NCBI RefSeq assembly: GCF_932526225.1
Contig: NC_064038.1
Coordinates: forward strand, 2,110,001 to 2,174,000
Source: Nematostella vectensis
Lineage: Eukaryota; Cnidaria; Anthozoa; Actiniaria; Edwardsiidae
Length of the DNA stretch: 64,000 nucleotides
Direction of reading: 5' to 3'
Below are positions 25,281-36,600 of this stretch, piece after piece. The translations under genes were made by a program, and so were the position numbers. A model generated the notes under the pieces. That model searched no databases and was not told the origin of the DNA. It worked only from the letters and a program-made list of their open reading frames with translations. Position 1 is the stretch's first letter. Every line of letters begins with the position of its first letter.

Positions 25281-25381
25281 AATTATGATACAAAGAGTAT
25301 TAAAGAGTAACAAAGAGTAACTGTATAAGTAAATATTGTAATTATTGTATAATTATGATACAAAGAGTATTAAAGAGTAAC
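25281..25381. repeat. 31-bp direct repeat in the LINE 3' region (70-bp period)
   Basis: The 31 bases at 25281-25311 recur exactly at 25351-25381. They contain AATTATGATACAAAG and TATTAAAGAGTAAC. In the first copy AAAGAGTAAC is itself doubled (25302-25321). This is AT-rich sequence with no coding signal. It may be a slippage duplication in the 3' untranslated region. Confidence 0.8.
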
Positions 25382-25404
25382 TGTAGCAAAAACAAACATC
25401 AATG

Positions 25405-25456
25405 TATAAATAAGTAAATAAATAAATAAATAAATAAGTAAATAGATAAAATAAGA
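25405..25456. repeat. (AAAT)n-type microsatellite, distal
   Basis: AAAT/AAGT/AGAT tetramers run through the segment, on the element strand (TTTA)n. It lies in the LINE 3' region beyond the GC-rich segment. A similar tract sits at 25723-25819, next to the ORF end. The two tracts fit the idea of two LINE 3' ends placed one after the other. Confidence 0.8.
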
Positions 25457-25540
25457 AAACAGGATAGATACTTGAGACAAATAGGTAATAAACAAATAAA
25501 TAAATTAGTAGTGAATAACAAGCAGACAAACGAAATATTT

Positions 25541-25672
25541 AATGGACCCTTCCCCCTACGGCGCTCCACACCCCCATCCACACCAGAATCACTCGCAACC
25601 GCTTCAACAATGCATTGCAGAGGACTCCGGCGTAGACAGAAGCACAGAACGCCACAAGGGGAAAGGACCATT
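25541..25672. other. GC-rich 132-bp segment with 23-bp imperfect inverted-repeat ends
   Basis: The first 23 bases (25541-25563, starting AATGGACCCTTCCCC) and the last 23 (25650-25672, ending GGGGAAAGGACCATT) are reverse complements at 18 of 23 positions. The 86 bases between are GC-rich and unlike the AT-rich flanks or the satellite. It could be a small non-autonomous element, a structured RNA segment of the LINE 3' UTR, or host sequence carried along. There are no clear flanking direct repeats, so a transposon reading is weak. Open frames across it give cysteine- and arginine-rich peptides without recognisable domains. Confidence 0.5.
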
Positions 25673-25722
25673 GAGGATCTAAATGCTAACACAAGTAACA
25701 TGCACTTTAAATCTAATTGCAG
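25671..25722 (-). pseudogene. Diverged second copy of the LINE ORF 3' end
   Basis: Bases 25671-25722 resemble 25835-25888, the true end of the LINE ORF and its stop. Both read TTG(A/G)GGATCTAAA, then CAAGTA(A/G)C, then a segment with ATCTAA(T/C)TGC. Similarity is moderate, with several substitutions and a few indels. It appears to be the tail of another, older member of the same LINE family lying directly downstream on the element strand. It encodes nothing now. Confidence 0.5.
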
Positions 25723-25819
25723 ATAAATGATATAGATAAATAGCTAAATACATAAATAATAAATAGATAAATAGCTAAATAAATAAATAAATGAATGAAT
25801 AATAAATAAACAAACAAAC
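25723..25819. repeat. (AAAT)n-type A-rich tract next to the LINE stop codon
   Basis: Runs of AAATA, TAGATAAATAGC and AAATAAATAAATG alternate through the tract, ending in AACAAACAAACT. On the element strand it is T-rich (TTTA)n directly after the LINE ORF. It may be the original 3' tail of the LINE, with the sequence further left (25177-25722) belonging to an older element or to readthrough. Confidence 0.7.
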
Positions 25820-25842
25820 TAAGCAGCTAATGGGTTGGGGAT

Positions 25843-26516
25843 CTAAAGCCTGCGCAAGTAGCTAGGTACTTGTAGAGATCTAACTGCGGGCTGAACAGCA
25901 GCCTTATACTTGGCAAGGGTATTAATTGATTTGACGTCGTTGGGGAGCAAATTCCAGATTCTTATGGCTCTAGCGAAAAAAGAATAGTTGAAAGCTAGGG
26001 TATTTGCTTGCAATTGGTTATAATACAGCTCTTTGCGCCTGGTGGATCTGGTTGATCGCGTGACAAGATCAGGTAATTTAGCATATATAAGACTATTATG
26101 AAATTTATAAAATAAGATAGCCTGACTAGTTAAACGTCTTTGTTCAAGAGTGTCCCAAGATAGGTCTTTAACAAGTTTTGTGGTACTTGCATACGGGTCA
26201 TATGTGTTGGTGACGAACCGTGCAGCGTTCTTTTGCACTTGTTCCAGGCGATTGACATCGGTATCAGTATAAGGGTTCCAAGCTGGAGCTGCGTATTCAA
26301 GAATAGGTCTTACTAAGGTAAAGTATGCTCTCTCTTTAACTAGCTGACTGCATGGTTTCAAAGTCCTGCGAAGAAGACCAAGAACTTTGTTTGCCTTATC
26401 CGAGATTTTAGATGCGTGGGGGCCCCAGCGAAGATTGGAGGAACAGCGTACTCCAAGGTAATCTTGCTCTGCAACTTTGGATAGAGACTTATTGTTGATG
26501 GAGTGTATGCAAGGAT
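25843..26516 (-). pseudogene. LINE reverse transcriptase, C-terminal (thumb and tail) part
   Basis: This continues the RT protein after the frameshift, in the frame one base further on. The switch is consistent with one extra base (or two lost) around 26510-26516. The reading shows YLGVRCSSNLRWGPH, KANKVLGLLRRTLKPC, TLVRPILEYAAPAWNPY, LEQVQKNAARFV and the tail ending in VPSYLRRL before the stop at 25843. The thumb (YLGV), the RPILEYA block and the VQKNAARFV block are the usual order in CR1/jockey-type LINEs of invertebrates. The 30 or so residues readable in this frame upstream of the switch are the wrong frame of the RT core and should not be counted as protein. Confidence 0.88.
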
Positions 26517-27553
26517 GGTTTGCGCTTGTTTGTGATAGAAAGCAGATGACACTTAGACACGTTGAATTCCATTTGCCAATCATTTGACCATTTAGTTAAG
26601 TTATCCAGGTCTTGCTGGAGCACTTGATGATCATCTGCAGACCTGATATTGCGATAGACTACAGTATCATCAGCAAATAAACGTAGGTGAGACCTGGTGC
26701 AGAGAGTAATGTCGTTGATGAACAAGAGGAAGAGCGCCGGACCCAACAAAGAACCTTGAGGAACGCCTGAGGTCACTGGAGTACAGCTGGAGTGGGTACC
26801 ATTCACAGAGACAAATTGTGTTCTAACAGATAAGAAACTAGTGATCCATTGGCAAGTCTTACCGCAGATACCATAACTACGGAGCTTATACAAAAGTTTG
26901 GAATGCGAGACTTTATCAAAGGCTTTACTGAAGTCGAGTAATAAAGCATCAACCTGGCCTTGATTATTAAGAGAAGTAGCCCAGTCATAAGTAGTAAGAA
27001 CAAGCTGCGTCTCACAAGAAAAACCAGAACGAAAACCGTGTTGCAAATCAGATAACATGTTGTTCATAGCAGTATGACTGTTCAGATGGCTTAGCACTAC
27101 ATGTTCCATAACTTTACAGCATATACAAGTCAGGGATATGGGACGGTAGTTCTCAGGGTTGTCCTTGCTGGATTTTTTGAAGACAGGGACTACCAAAGCT
27201 TTTAACCAGTCTTCAGGCAAAATACCTGAGTCAAAACTTTGCTGGAAGATAAACGTGAGCACATTTGAGATCTCAGATGATAGATCACGGAGGATTCTTG
27301 GAGAAAGACCATCCGGTCCAACAGACTTAGATGGATTGAGACTTTCAAGCTGCTTACGAATGCCAGGCTCGGTAAAGATAATATCTTTAATTGTAGGGTA
27401 ACTAGAAGTCGACAGATCCGGAAGTTGACCATTATCACTAGTGAAAACGCTCTGGAAATGATGGTTAAGAGCCTCAGCTTTATCTGCATCTGATATAAAA
27501 AGCATGTTATCCTTACGGAGAGTTGGAATGCCTACATTTTCTGATCTTGAGCG
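26489..27553 (-). pseudogene. LINE reverse transcriptase domain, 5'-truncated
   Basis: This frame encodes the RT core of a non-LTR retrotransposon, which copies element RNA into DNA at the nicked target. Counted from the methionine at 27505, the motifs are VGPDGLSPR (62-70), NYRPISL (119-125), LQHGFRSGFSCETQL (154-168), motif A DFSKAFDKV with catalytic Asp191, SGVPQGSLLGP (246-256), and the catalytic FADD at 277-280 (26666-26677). The methionine is not a real start: the frame stays open upstream to the junction and reads a typical LINE linker there (GIPTLRKDN). The frame ends at a stop at 26489 because of a frameshift near 26510-26516. The next frame on the same strand continues the protein. 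Catalytic residues look intact, but the truncation and frameshift make it inactive. Confidence 0.9.
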
Positions 27554-27559
27554 CCAATA
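27554..27559. repeat. Target-site duplication, right copy (CCAATA)
   Basis: This is the second CCAATA, directly followed by GTATTAAAAG as in any uninterrupted monomer. The preceding base is G, where the monomer would have A (GATACCAATAG). The LINE 5' breakpoint therefore lies at or before 27553. Confidence 0.75.
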
Positions 27560-27598
27560 GTATTAAAAGTAATTTTCATTACAATTCCCTTCAGCAAT

Positions 27599-27670
27599 GC
27601 CACGTTAGTCTTTCGTTGCGGGCACTTGACTACTAACGCAGCGACCCGGGTTCGATTCCCGCTGATAGCC
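27599..27670 (+). other. tRNA-like Pol III module (consensus form, right of the LINE)
   Basis: This is a clean example of the commonest form. It starts GCCACGTTAGTC, has loop CTACTAA and B box GGTTCGATTCC, and ends GCTGATAGCC. The plus-strand T run at 27673-27681 begins two bases after its 3' end. Modules of this form sit at the same phase in nearly every monomer of the window, so there are about 113 copies. Variation among copies is concentrated in the T arm and the base after GCAGC (GCAGCGACC, GCAGCAACC or GCAGCTACC). Confidence 0.7.
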
Positions 27671-27672
27671 TA

Positions 27673-27681
27673 TTTTTTTTT
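27673..27681 (+). terminator. T-run, Pol III-type terminator (exemplar)
   Basis: Nine Ts follow GCCTA directly after the tRNA-like module. RNA polymerase III stops at runs of four or more Ts on the non-template strand, so the position is what a Pol III tRNA unit would have. Most monomers show a similar run, followed by C or A and a second T run. In the first monomer it is 254-262. The tract may simply be AT-rich satellite sequence. Function is inferred from position only. Confidence 0.45.
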
Positions 27682-30600
27682 CTTTATTTTTTTTTTAAAT
27701 ATCGATACTTAATTATACTGTTCTTGGTGTGTCATGACATAAAAAGAAGGTATAGGGACATTTTTATGTACTCTCAGCATCTTTAATGTGCTCATGCTTT
27801 GTTCAGGATCCTGTACATATTTTATGCACACAAGAACTAACTAGATTCCTTGGATAACTTGATTAAGTAGATTCTAACATAGAGCATAGCGCTCGATAGA
27901 TTGATATACCTTTTTTCCGAGTATACTGTTTTATTTTTCCTAATGTTACTTTTTGGAATTTACATTCGGAAAAAAATTATCGATTGTAACCTTTTGGAGG
28001 TTACACTCGTAAAACAAATTCCCGAATGTAACCCTGAAGCTTTTCCCGAATGTAACCTCCAGTCCGATGGTGACTTTGGTTGGGATAGTTTACGATACCA
28101 ATAGTATTAAAAGTAATTTTCATTTCAATTCCCTTCAGCAATGCCACGTTAGTCTTTCGTTGCGGGCACTTGACTACTAACGCAGCGACCCGGGTTCGAT
28201 TCCCGCTGATAGCCTATTTTTTTTTCTTTATTTTTTTTTTAAATATCGATACTTAATTATACTGTTCTTGGTGTGTCATGACATAAAAAGAAGGTATAGG
28301 GACATTTTTATGTACTCTCAGCATCTTTGATGTGCTCATGCTTTGTTCAGGATCCTGTACATATTTTATGCACACAAGAACTAACTAGATTCCTTGGATA
28401 ACTTGATTAAGTAGATTCTAACATAGAGCATAGCGCTCGATAGATTGATATACCTTTTTTCCGAGTATACTGTTTTATTTTTCCTAATGTTACTTTTTGG
28501 AATTTACATTCGGAAAAAAAATTATCGATTGTAACCTTTTGGAGGTTACACTCGTAAAACAAATTCCCGAATGTAACCCTGAAGCTTTTCCCGAATGTAA
28601 CCTCCAGTCCGATGGTGACTTTGGTTGGGATAGTTTACGATACCAATAGTATTAAAAGTAATTTTCATTTCAATTCCCTTCAGCAATGCCACGTTAGTCT
28701 TTCGTTGCGGGCACTTGACTACTAACGCAGCGACCCGGGTTCGATTCCCGCTGATAGCCTATTTTTTTTCTTTCTTTTTTTTTTAAATATCGATACTTAA
28801 TTATACTGTTCTTGGTGTGTCATGACATAAAACGAAGGTATAGGGACATTTTTATGTACTCTCAGCATCTTTGATGTGCTCATGCTTTGTTTAGGATCCT
28901 GCACATATTTTATGCACACAAGAACTAACTAGATTCCTTGGATAACTTGATTAAGTAGATTCTAACATAGAGCATAGCGCTCGATAGATTGATATACCTT
29001 TTTTTCCGAGTATACTGTTTTATTTTCCTAATGTTACTTTTTGGAATTTACATTCGGAAAAAAAATTATCGATTGTAACCTTTTAGAGGTTACACTCGTA
29101 AAACAAATTCCCGAATGTAACCCTGAAGCTTTTCCCGAATGTAACCTCCAGTCCGATGGTGACTTTGCTTGGGATAGTTTACGATACCAATAGTATTAAA
29201 AGTAATTTTCGTTACAATTCCCTTCAGCAATGCCACGTAAGTCTTTCGTTGCGGGCACTTGACTACTAACGCAGCGACCCGGGTTCGATTCCCGCTGATA
29301 GCCTATTTTTTTTTCTTTATTTTTTTTTAAATATCGATACTTAATTATACTGTTCTTGGTGTGTCATGACATAAAAAGAAGGTATAGGGACATTTTTATG
29401 TACTCTCAGCATCTTTGATGTGCTCATGCTTTGTTCAGGATCCTGTACATATTTTATGCACACAAGAACTAACTAGATTCCTTGGATAACTTGATTAAGT
29501 AGATTCTAACATAGAGCATAGCGCTCGATAGATTGATATACCTTTTTTCCGAGTATACTGTTTTATTTTTCCTAATGTTACTTTTTGGAATTTACATTCG
29601 GAAAAAAAAATTATCGATTATAACCGTTTGGAGGTTACACTCGTAAAACAAATTCCCGAATGTAACCCTGAAGCTTTTCCCGAATGTAACCTCCAGTCCG
29701 ATGGTGACTTTGCTTGGGATAGTTTACGATACCAATAGTATTAAAAGTAATTTTCATTACAATTCCCTTCAGCAATGCCACGTTAGTCTTTCGTTGCGGG
29801 CACTTGACTACTAACGCAGCCACCCTGGTTCGATTCCCGCTGATAGCCTATTTTTTTTTCTTTATTTTTTTTTTTTTATATCGATACTTAATTATACTGT
29901 TCTTGGTGTGTCATGATATAAAAAGAAGGCATAGGGACATTTTTATGTACTCTCAGCATCTTTGATGTGCTCATGCTTTGTTCAGGATCCTGTACATATT
30001 TTATGCACACAAGAACTAACTAGATTCCTTGGATAACTTGATTAAGTAGATTCTAACATAGAGCATAGCGCTCGATAGATTGATATACCTTTTTTTCCGA
30101 GTATACTGTTTTATTTTTCCTAATGTTACTTTTTGGAATTTACATTCGGAAAAAAAAATTATCGATTGTAACCTTTTGGAGGTTACACTCGTAAAACAAA
30201 TTCCCGAATGTAACCCTGAAGCTTTTCCCGAATGTAACCTCCAGTCCGATGGTGACTTTGCTTGGGATAGTTTACGATACCAATAGTATTAAAAGTAATT
30301 TTCATTACAATTCCCTTCAGCAATGCCACGTTAGTCTTTCGTTGCGGGCACTTGACTACTAACGCAGCGACACGGGTTCGATTCCCGCTGATAGCCTATT
30401 TTTTTTCTTTATTTTTTTTTAAAATATCGATACTTAATTATATTGTTCTTGGTGTGTCATGACATAAAAAGTAGGTATAGGGACATTGTTATGTACTCTC
30501 AGCATCTTTGATGTGCTCATGCTTTGTTTAGGATCCTGCACATATTTTATGCACACAAGAACTAACTAGATTCCTTGGATAACTTGATTAAGTAGATTCT

Positions 30601-33600
30601 AACATAGAGCATAGCGCTCGATAGATTGATATACCTTTTTTTCCGAGTATACTGTTTTACTTTCCTAATGTTACTTTTTGGAATTTACATTCGGAAAAAA
30701 AATTATCGATTGTAACCTTTTGGAGGTTACACTCGTAAAACAAATTCCCGAATGTAACCCTGAAGCTTTTCCCGAATGTAACCTCCAGTCCGATGGTGAC
30801 TTTGCTTGGGATAGTTTACGATACCAATAGTATTAAAAGTAATTTTCATTACAATTCCCTTCAGCAATGCCACGTTAGTATTTCGTTGCGGGCACTTGAC
30901 TACTAACGCAGCGACCCGGGTTCGATTCCCGCTGATAGCCTATTTTTTTTTCTTTATTTTTTTTTTTAAATATCGATACTTAATTATACTGTTCTTGGTG
31001 TGTCATGACATAAAAAGAAGGTATAGGGACATTTTTATGTACTCTCAGCATCTTTGATGTGCTCATGCTTTGTTCAGGATCCTGTACATATTTTATGCAC
31101 ACAAGAACTAACTAGATTCCTTGGATAACTTGATTAAGTAGATTCTAACATAGAGCATAGCGCTCGATAGTTGATATACCTTTTTTCCGAGTATACTGTT
31201 TTATTTTTCCTAATGTTACTTTTTGGAATTTACATTCGGAAAAACAATTATCGATTGTAACCTTTTGGAGGTTACACTCGTAAAACAAATTCCCGAATGT
31301 AACCCTGAAGCTTTTCCCGAATGTAACCTCCAGTCCGATGGTGACTTTGGTTGGGATAGTTTACGATACCAATAGTATTAAAAGTAATTTTCATTTCAAT
31401 TCCCTTCAGCAATGCCACGTTAGTCTTTCGTTGCGGGCACTTGACTACTAACGCAGCGACCCGGGTTCGATTCCCGCTGATAGCCTATTTTTTCTTCTTT
31501 CTTTTTTTTTTAAATATCGATACTTAATTATACTGTTCTTGGTGTGTCATGACATAAAAAGAAGGTATAGGGACATTTTTATGTACTCTCAGCATCTTTG
31601 ATGTGCTCATGCTTTGTTCAGGATCCTGTACATATTTTATGCACACAAGAACTAACTAGATTCCTTGGATAACTTGATTAAGTAGATTCTAACATAGAGC
31701 ATAGCGCTCGATAGATTGATATACCTTTTTTTCCGAGTATACTGTTTTATTTTTCCTAATGTTACTTTTTGGAATTAACATTCGGAAAAAAAATTATCGA
31801 TTGTAACCTTTTGGAGGTTACACTCGTAAAACAAATTCCCGAATGTAACCCTGAAGCTTTTCCCGAATGTAACCTCCAGTCCGATGGTGACTTTGCTTGG
31901 GATAGTTTACGATACCAATAGTATTAAAAGTAATTTTCATTACAATTCCCTTCATCAATGCCACGTTAGTCTTTCGTTGCGGGCACTTGACTACTAACGC
32001 AGCGACCCGGGTTCGATTCCCGCTGATAGCCTATTTTTTTTTCTTTTTTTTTTTTTAAATATCGATACTTAATTATACTGTTCTTGGTGTGTCATGACAT
32101 AAAAAGTAGGTATAGGGACATTTTTATGTACTCTCAGCATCTTTGAAGTGCTCATGCTTTGTTAAGGATCCTGCACATATTTTATGCACACAAGAACTAA
32201 CTAGATTCCTTGGATAACTTGATTAAGTAGATTCTAACATAGAGCATAGCGCTCGATAGATTGATATACCTTTTTTTCCGAGTCTACTGTTTTATTTTTC
32301 CTAATGTTACTTTTTGGAATTTACATTCGGAAAAAAAAATTATCGATTGTAACCTTTTGGAGGTTACACTCGTAAAACAAATTCCCGAATGTAACCCTGA
32401 AGCTTTTCCCGAATGTAACCTCCAGTCCGATGGTGACTTTGCTTGGGATAGTTTACGATACCAATAGTATTAAAAGTAATTTTCATTACAATTCCCTTCA
32501 GCAATGCCACGTTAGTCTTTCGTTGCGGGCACTTGACTACTAACGCAGCGACACGGGTTCGATTCCCGCTGATAGCCTATTTTTTTTCTTTATTTTTTTT
32601 TTAAATATCGATACTTAATTATATTGTTCTTGGTGTGTCATGACATAAAAAGTAGGTATAGGGACATTGTTATGTACTCTCAGCATCTTTGATGTGCTCA
32701 TGCTTTGTTTAGGATCCTGCACATATTTTATGCACACAAGAACTAACTAGATTCCTTGGATAACTTGATTAAGTAGATTCTAACATAGAGCATAGCGCTC
32801 GATAGATTGATATACCTTTTTTTCCGAGTATACTGTTTTATTTTTCCTAATGTTACTTTTTGGAATTAACATTCGGAAAAAAAATTATCGATTGTAACCT
32901 TTTGGAGGTTACACTCGTAAAACAAATTCCCGAATGTAACCCTGAAGCTTTTCCCGAATGTAACCTCCAGTCCGATGGTGACTTTGCTTGGGATAGTATA
33001 CGATACCAATAGTATTAAAAGTAATTTTCATTACAATTCCCTTCAGCAATGCCACGTTAGTCTTTCGTTGCGGGCACTTGACTACTAACGCAGCGACCCG
33101 GGTTCGATTCCCGCTGATAGCCTATTTTTTTTCTTTCTTTTTTTTTTAAATATCGATACTTAATTATACTGTTCTTGGTGTGTCATGACATAAAACGAAG
33201 GTATAGGGACATTTTTATGTACTCTCAGCATCTTTGATGTGCTCATGCTTTGTTTAGGATCCTGCACATATTTTATGTACACAAGAACTAACTAGATTCC
33301 TTGGATAACTTGATTAAGTAGATTCTAACATAGAGCATAGCGCTCGATAGATTGATATACCTTTTTTTCCGAGTATACTGTTTTACTTTCCTAATGTTAC
33401 TTTTTGGAATTTACATTCGGAAAAAAAATTATCGATTGTAACCTTTTGGAGGTTACACTCGTAAAACAAATTCCCGAATGTTACCCTGAAGCTTTTCCCG
33501 AATGTAACCTCCAGTCCGATGGTGACTTTGCTTGGGATAGTTTACGATACCAATAGTATTAAAAGTAATTTTCATTACAATTCCCTTCAGCAATACCACG

Positions 33601-36600
33601 TTAGTCTTTCGTTGCGGGCACTTGACTACTAACGCAGCGACCCGGGTTCGATTCCCGCTGATAGCCTATTGTTTTTCTTTCTTTTTTTTTAAATATCGAT
33701 ACTTAATTATACTGTTCTTGGTGTGTCATGACATAAAAAGAAGGTATAGGGACATTTTTATGTACTCTCAGCATCTTTGATGTGCTCATGCTTTGTTCAG
33801 GATCCTGCACATATTTTATGCACACAAGAACTAACTAGATTCCTTGGATAACTTGATTAAGTAGATTCTAACATAGAGCATAGCGCTCGATAGATTGATA
33901 TACCTTTTTTTCCGAGTATACTGTTTTATTTTCCTAATGTTACTTTTTGGAATTTACATTCGGAAAAAAAATTATCGATTGTAACCTTTTGGAGGTTACA
34001 CTCGTAAAACAAATTCCCGAATGTTACCCTGAAGCTTTTCCCGAATGTAACCTCCAGTCCGATGGTGACTTTGCTTGGGATAGTTTACGATACCAATAGT
34101 ATTAAAAGTAATTTTCATTACAATTCCCTTCAGCAATGCCACGTTAGTCTTTCGTTGCGGGCACTTGACTACTAACGCAGCGACCCGGGTTCGATTCCCG
34201 CTGATAGCCTATTTTTTTTCTTTCTTTTTTTTTAAATATCGATACTTAATTATACTGTTCTTGGTGTGTCATGACATAAAAAGAAGGTATAGGGACATTT
34301 TTATGTACTCTCAGCATCTTTGATGTGCTCATGCTTTGTTCAGGATCCTGCACATATTTTATGCACACAAGAACTAACTAGATTCCTTGGATAACATGAT
34401 TAAGTAGATTCTAACATAGAGCATAGCGCTCGATAGATTGATATACCTTTTTTTCCGAGTATACTGTTTTATTTTTCCTAATGAGACTTTTTGGAATTTA
34501 CATTCGGAAAAAAAATTATCGATTGTAACCTTTTGGAGGTTACACTCGTAAAACAAATTCCCGAATGTAACCCTGAAGCTTTTCCCGAATGTAACCTCCA
34601 GTCCGATGGTGACTTTGCTTGGGATAGTTTACGATACCAATAGTATTAAAAGTAATTTTCATTACAATTCCCTTCAGCAATGCCACGTTAGTCTTTCGTT
34701 GCGGGCACTTGACTACTAACGCAGCGACACGGGTTCGATTCCCGCTGATAGCCTATTTTGTTTCTTTATTTTTTTTTTAAATATCGATACTTAATTATAC
34801 TGTTCTTGGTGTGTCATGACATAAAAAGTAGGTATAGTGACATTGTTATGTACTCTCAGCATCTTTGATGTGCTCATGCTTTGTTCAGGATCCTGAACAT
34901 ATTTTATGCACACAAGAACTAACTAGATTCCTTGGATAACTTGATTAAGTAGATTCTAACATAGAGCATAGCGCTCGATAGATTGATATACCTTTTTTCC
35001 GAGTATACTGTTTTATTTTTCCTAATGTTCCTTTTTGGAATTTACATTCGGAAAAAAATTATCGATTGTAACCTTTTGGAGGTTACACTCGTAAAACAAA
35101 TTCCCGAATGTAACCCTGAAGCTTTTCCCGAATGTAACCTCCAGTCCGATGGTGACTTTGCTTGGGATTGTTTACGATACCAATAGTATTAAAAGTAATT
35201 TTCATTACAATTCCCTTCAGCAATGCCACGTTAGTCTTTCGTTGCGGGCACTTGACTACTAACGCAGCGACCCGGGTTCGATTCCCGCTGATAGCCTATT
35301 TTTTTTTCTTTATTTTTTTTTTTAAATATCGATACTTAATTATACTGTTCTTGGTGTGGCATGACATAAAAAGAAGGTATAGGGACATTTTTATGTACTC
35401 TCAGCATCTTTGATGTGCTCATGCTTTGTTCAGGATCCTGTACATATTTTATGCACACAAGAACTAACTAGATTCCTTGGATAACTTGATTAAGTAGATT
35501 CTAACATAGAGCATAGCGCTCGATAGATTGATATACCTTTTTTTCCGAGTATACTGTTTTATTTTTCCTAATGTTACTTTTTGGAATTTACATTCGGAAA
35601 AAAAATTATCGATTGTAACCTTTTGGAGGTTACACTCGTAAAACAAATTCCCGAATGTAACCCTGAATCTTTTCCCGAATGTAACCTCCAGTCCGATGGT
35701 GACTTTGCTTGGGATAGTATACGATACCAATAGTATTAAAAGTAATTTTCATTACAATTCCCTTCAGCAATGCCACGTTAGTCTTTCGTTGCGGGCACTT
35801 GACTACTAACGCAGCGACCCGGGTTCGATTCCCGCTGATAGCCTATTTTTTTTCTTTCTTTTTTTTTTAAATATCGATACTTAATTATACTGTTCTTGGT
35901 GTGTCATGACATAAAAAGAAGGTATAGGGACATTTTTATGTACTCTCAGCATCTTTGATGTGCTCATGCTTTGTTCAGGATCCTGCACATATTTTATGCA
36001 CACAAGAACTAACTAGATTCCTTGGATAACTTGATTAAGTAGATTCTAACATAGAGCATAGCGCTCGATAGATTGATATACCTTTTTTTCCGAGTATACT
36101 GTTTTATTTTCCTAATGTTACTTTTTGGAATTTACATTCGGAAAAAAAATTATCGATTGTAACCTTTTGGAGGTTACACTCGTAAAACAAATTCCCGAAT
36201 GTAACCCTGAAGCTTTTCCCGAATGTAACCTCCAGTCTGATGGTGACTTTGCTTGGGATAGTTTACGATACCAATAGTATTAAAAGTAATTTTCATTACA
36301 ATTCCCTTCAGCAATGCCACGTTAGTCTTTCGTTGCGGGCACTTGACTACTAACGCAGCGACCCGGGTTCGATTCCCGCTGATAGCCTATTTTTTTTTCT
36401 TTATTTTTTTTTTAAATATCGATACTTAATTATACTGTTCTTGGTGTGTCATGACATAAAAAGAAGGTATAGGGACATTTTTATGTACTCTCAGCATCTT
36501 TGATGTGCTCATGCTTTGTTCAGGATCCTGTACATATTTTATGCACACAAGAACTAACTAGATTCCTTGGATAACTTGATTAAGTAGATTCTAACATAGA

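Larger units (their letters stand above)
25177..27553 (-). mobile_element. 5'-truncated non-LTR retrotransposon (LINE, APE-type, CR1/jockey-like)
   Basis: This 2377-bp insertion is bounded by CCAATA direct repeats and lies antisense to the tRNA-like modules. It carries the reverse transcriptase region and C-terminal part of a LINE ORF, then a 666-bp 3' region. The reading frame is open right up to the 5' junction at 27553, so the endonuclease and N-terminal RT parts were lost by 5' truncation, as usual for target-primed reverse transcription. The 3' end is not poly(A) but two copies of an 8-bp unit (CGAAGTAT on the element strand), recalling the short terminal repeats of CR1/L2-type elements. 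Clade assignment is tentative. It is the only recognisable mobile element in the window. Confidence 0.9.

Noticed and set aside
25399-25701. ORFs across the GC-rich 3' segment (25399-25701 minus, 25472-25726 plus)
   Set aside because: They span simple repeats and the inverted-repeat segment, with no domain or start support. They most likely arose by chance in a stop-poor GC-rich stretch.
27159-27401. Plus-strand and alternative minus-strand ORFs inside the LINE (27159-27401, 27202-27489, 26803-27015, 26358-26552)
   Set aside because: They overlap the RT frame in other frames and show no domain. They are shadows of the real RT coding sequence.
25843-27553. Programmed +1 frameshift between the two RT frames
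   Set aside because: The break lies inside a conserved RT thumb region, where related elements have one continuous frame. No slippery site is evident. A simple indel in a dead, truncated copy is more likely.
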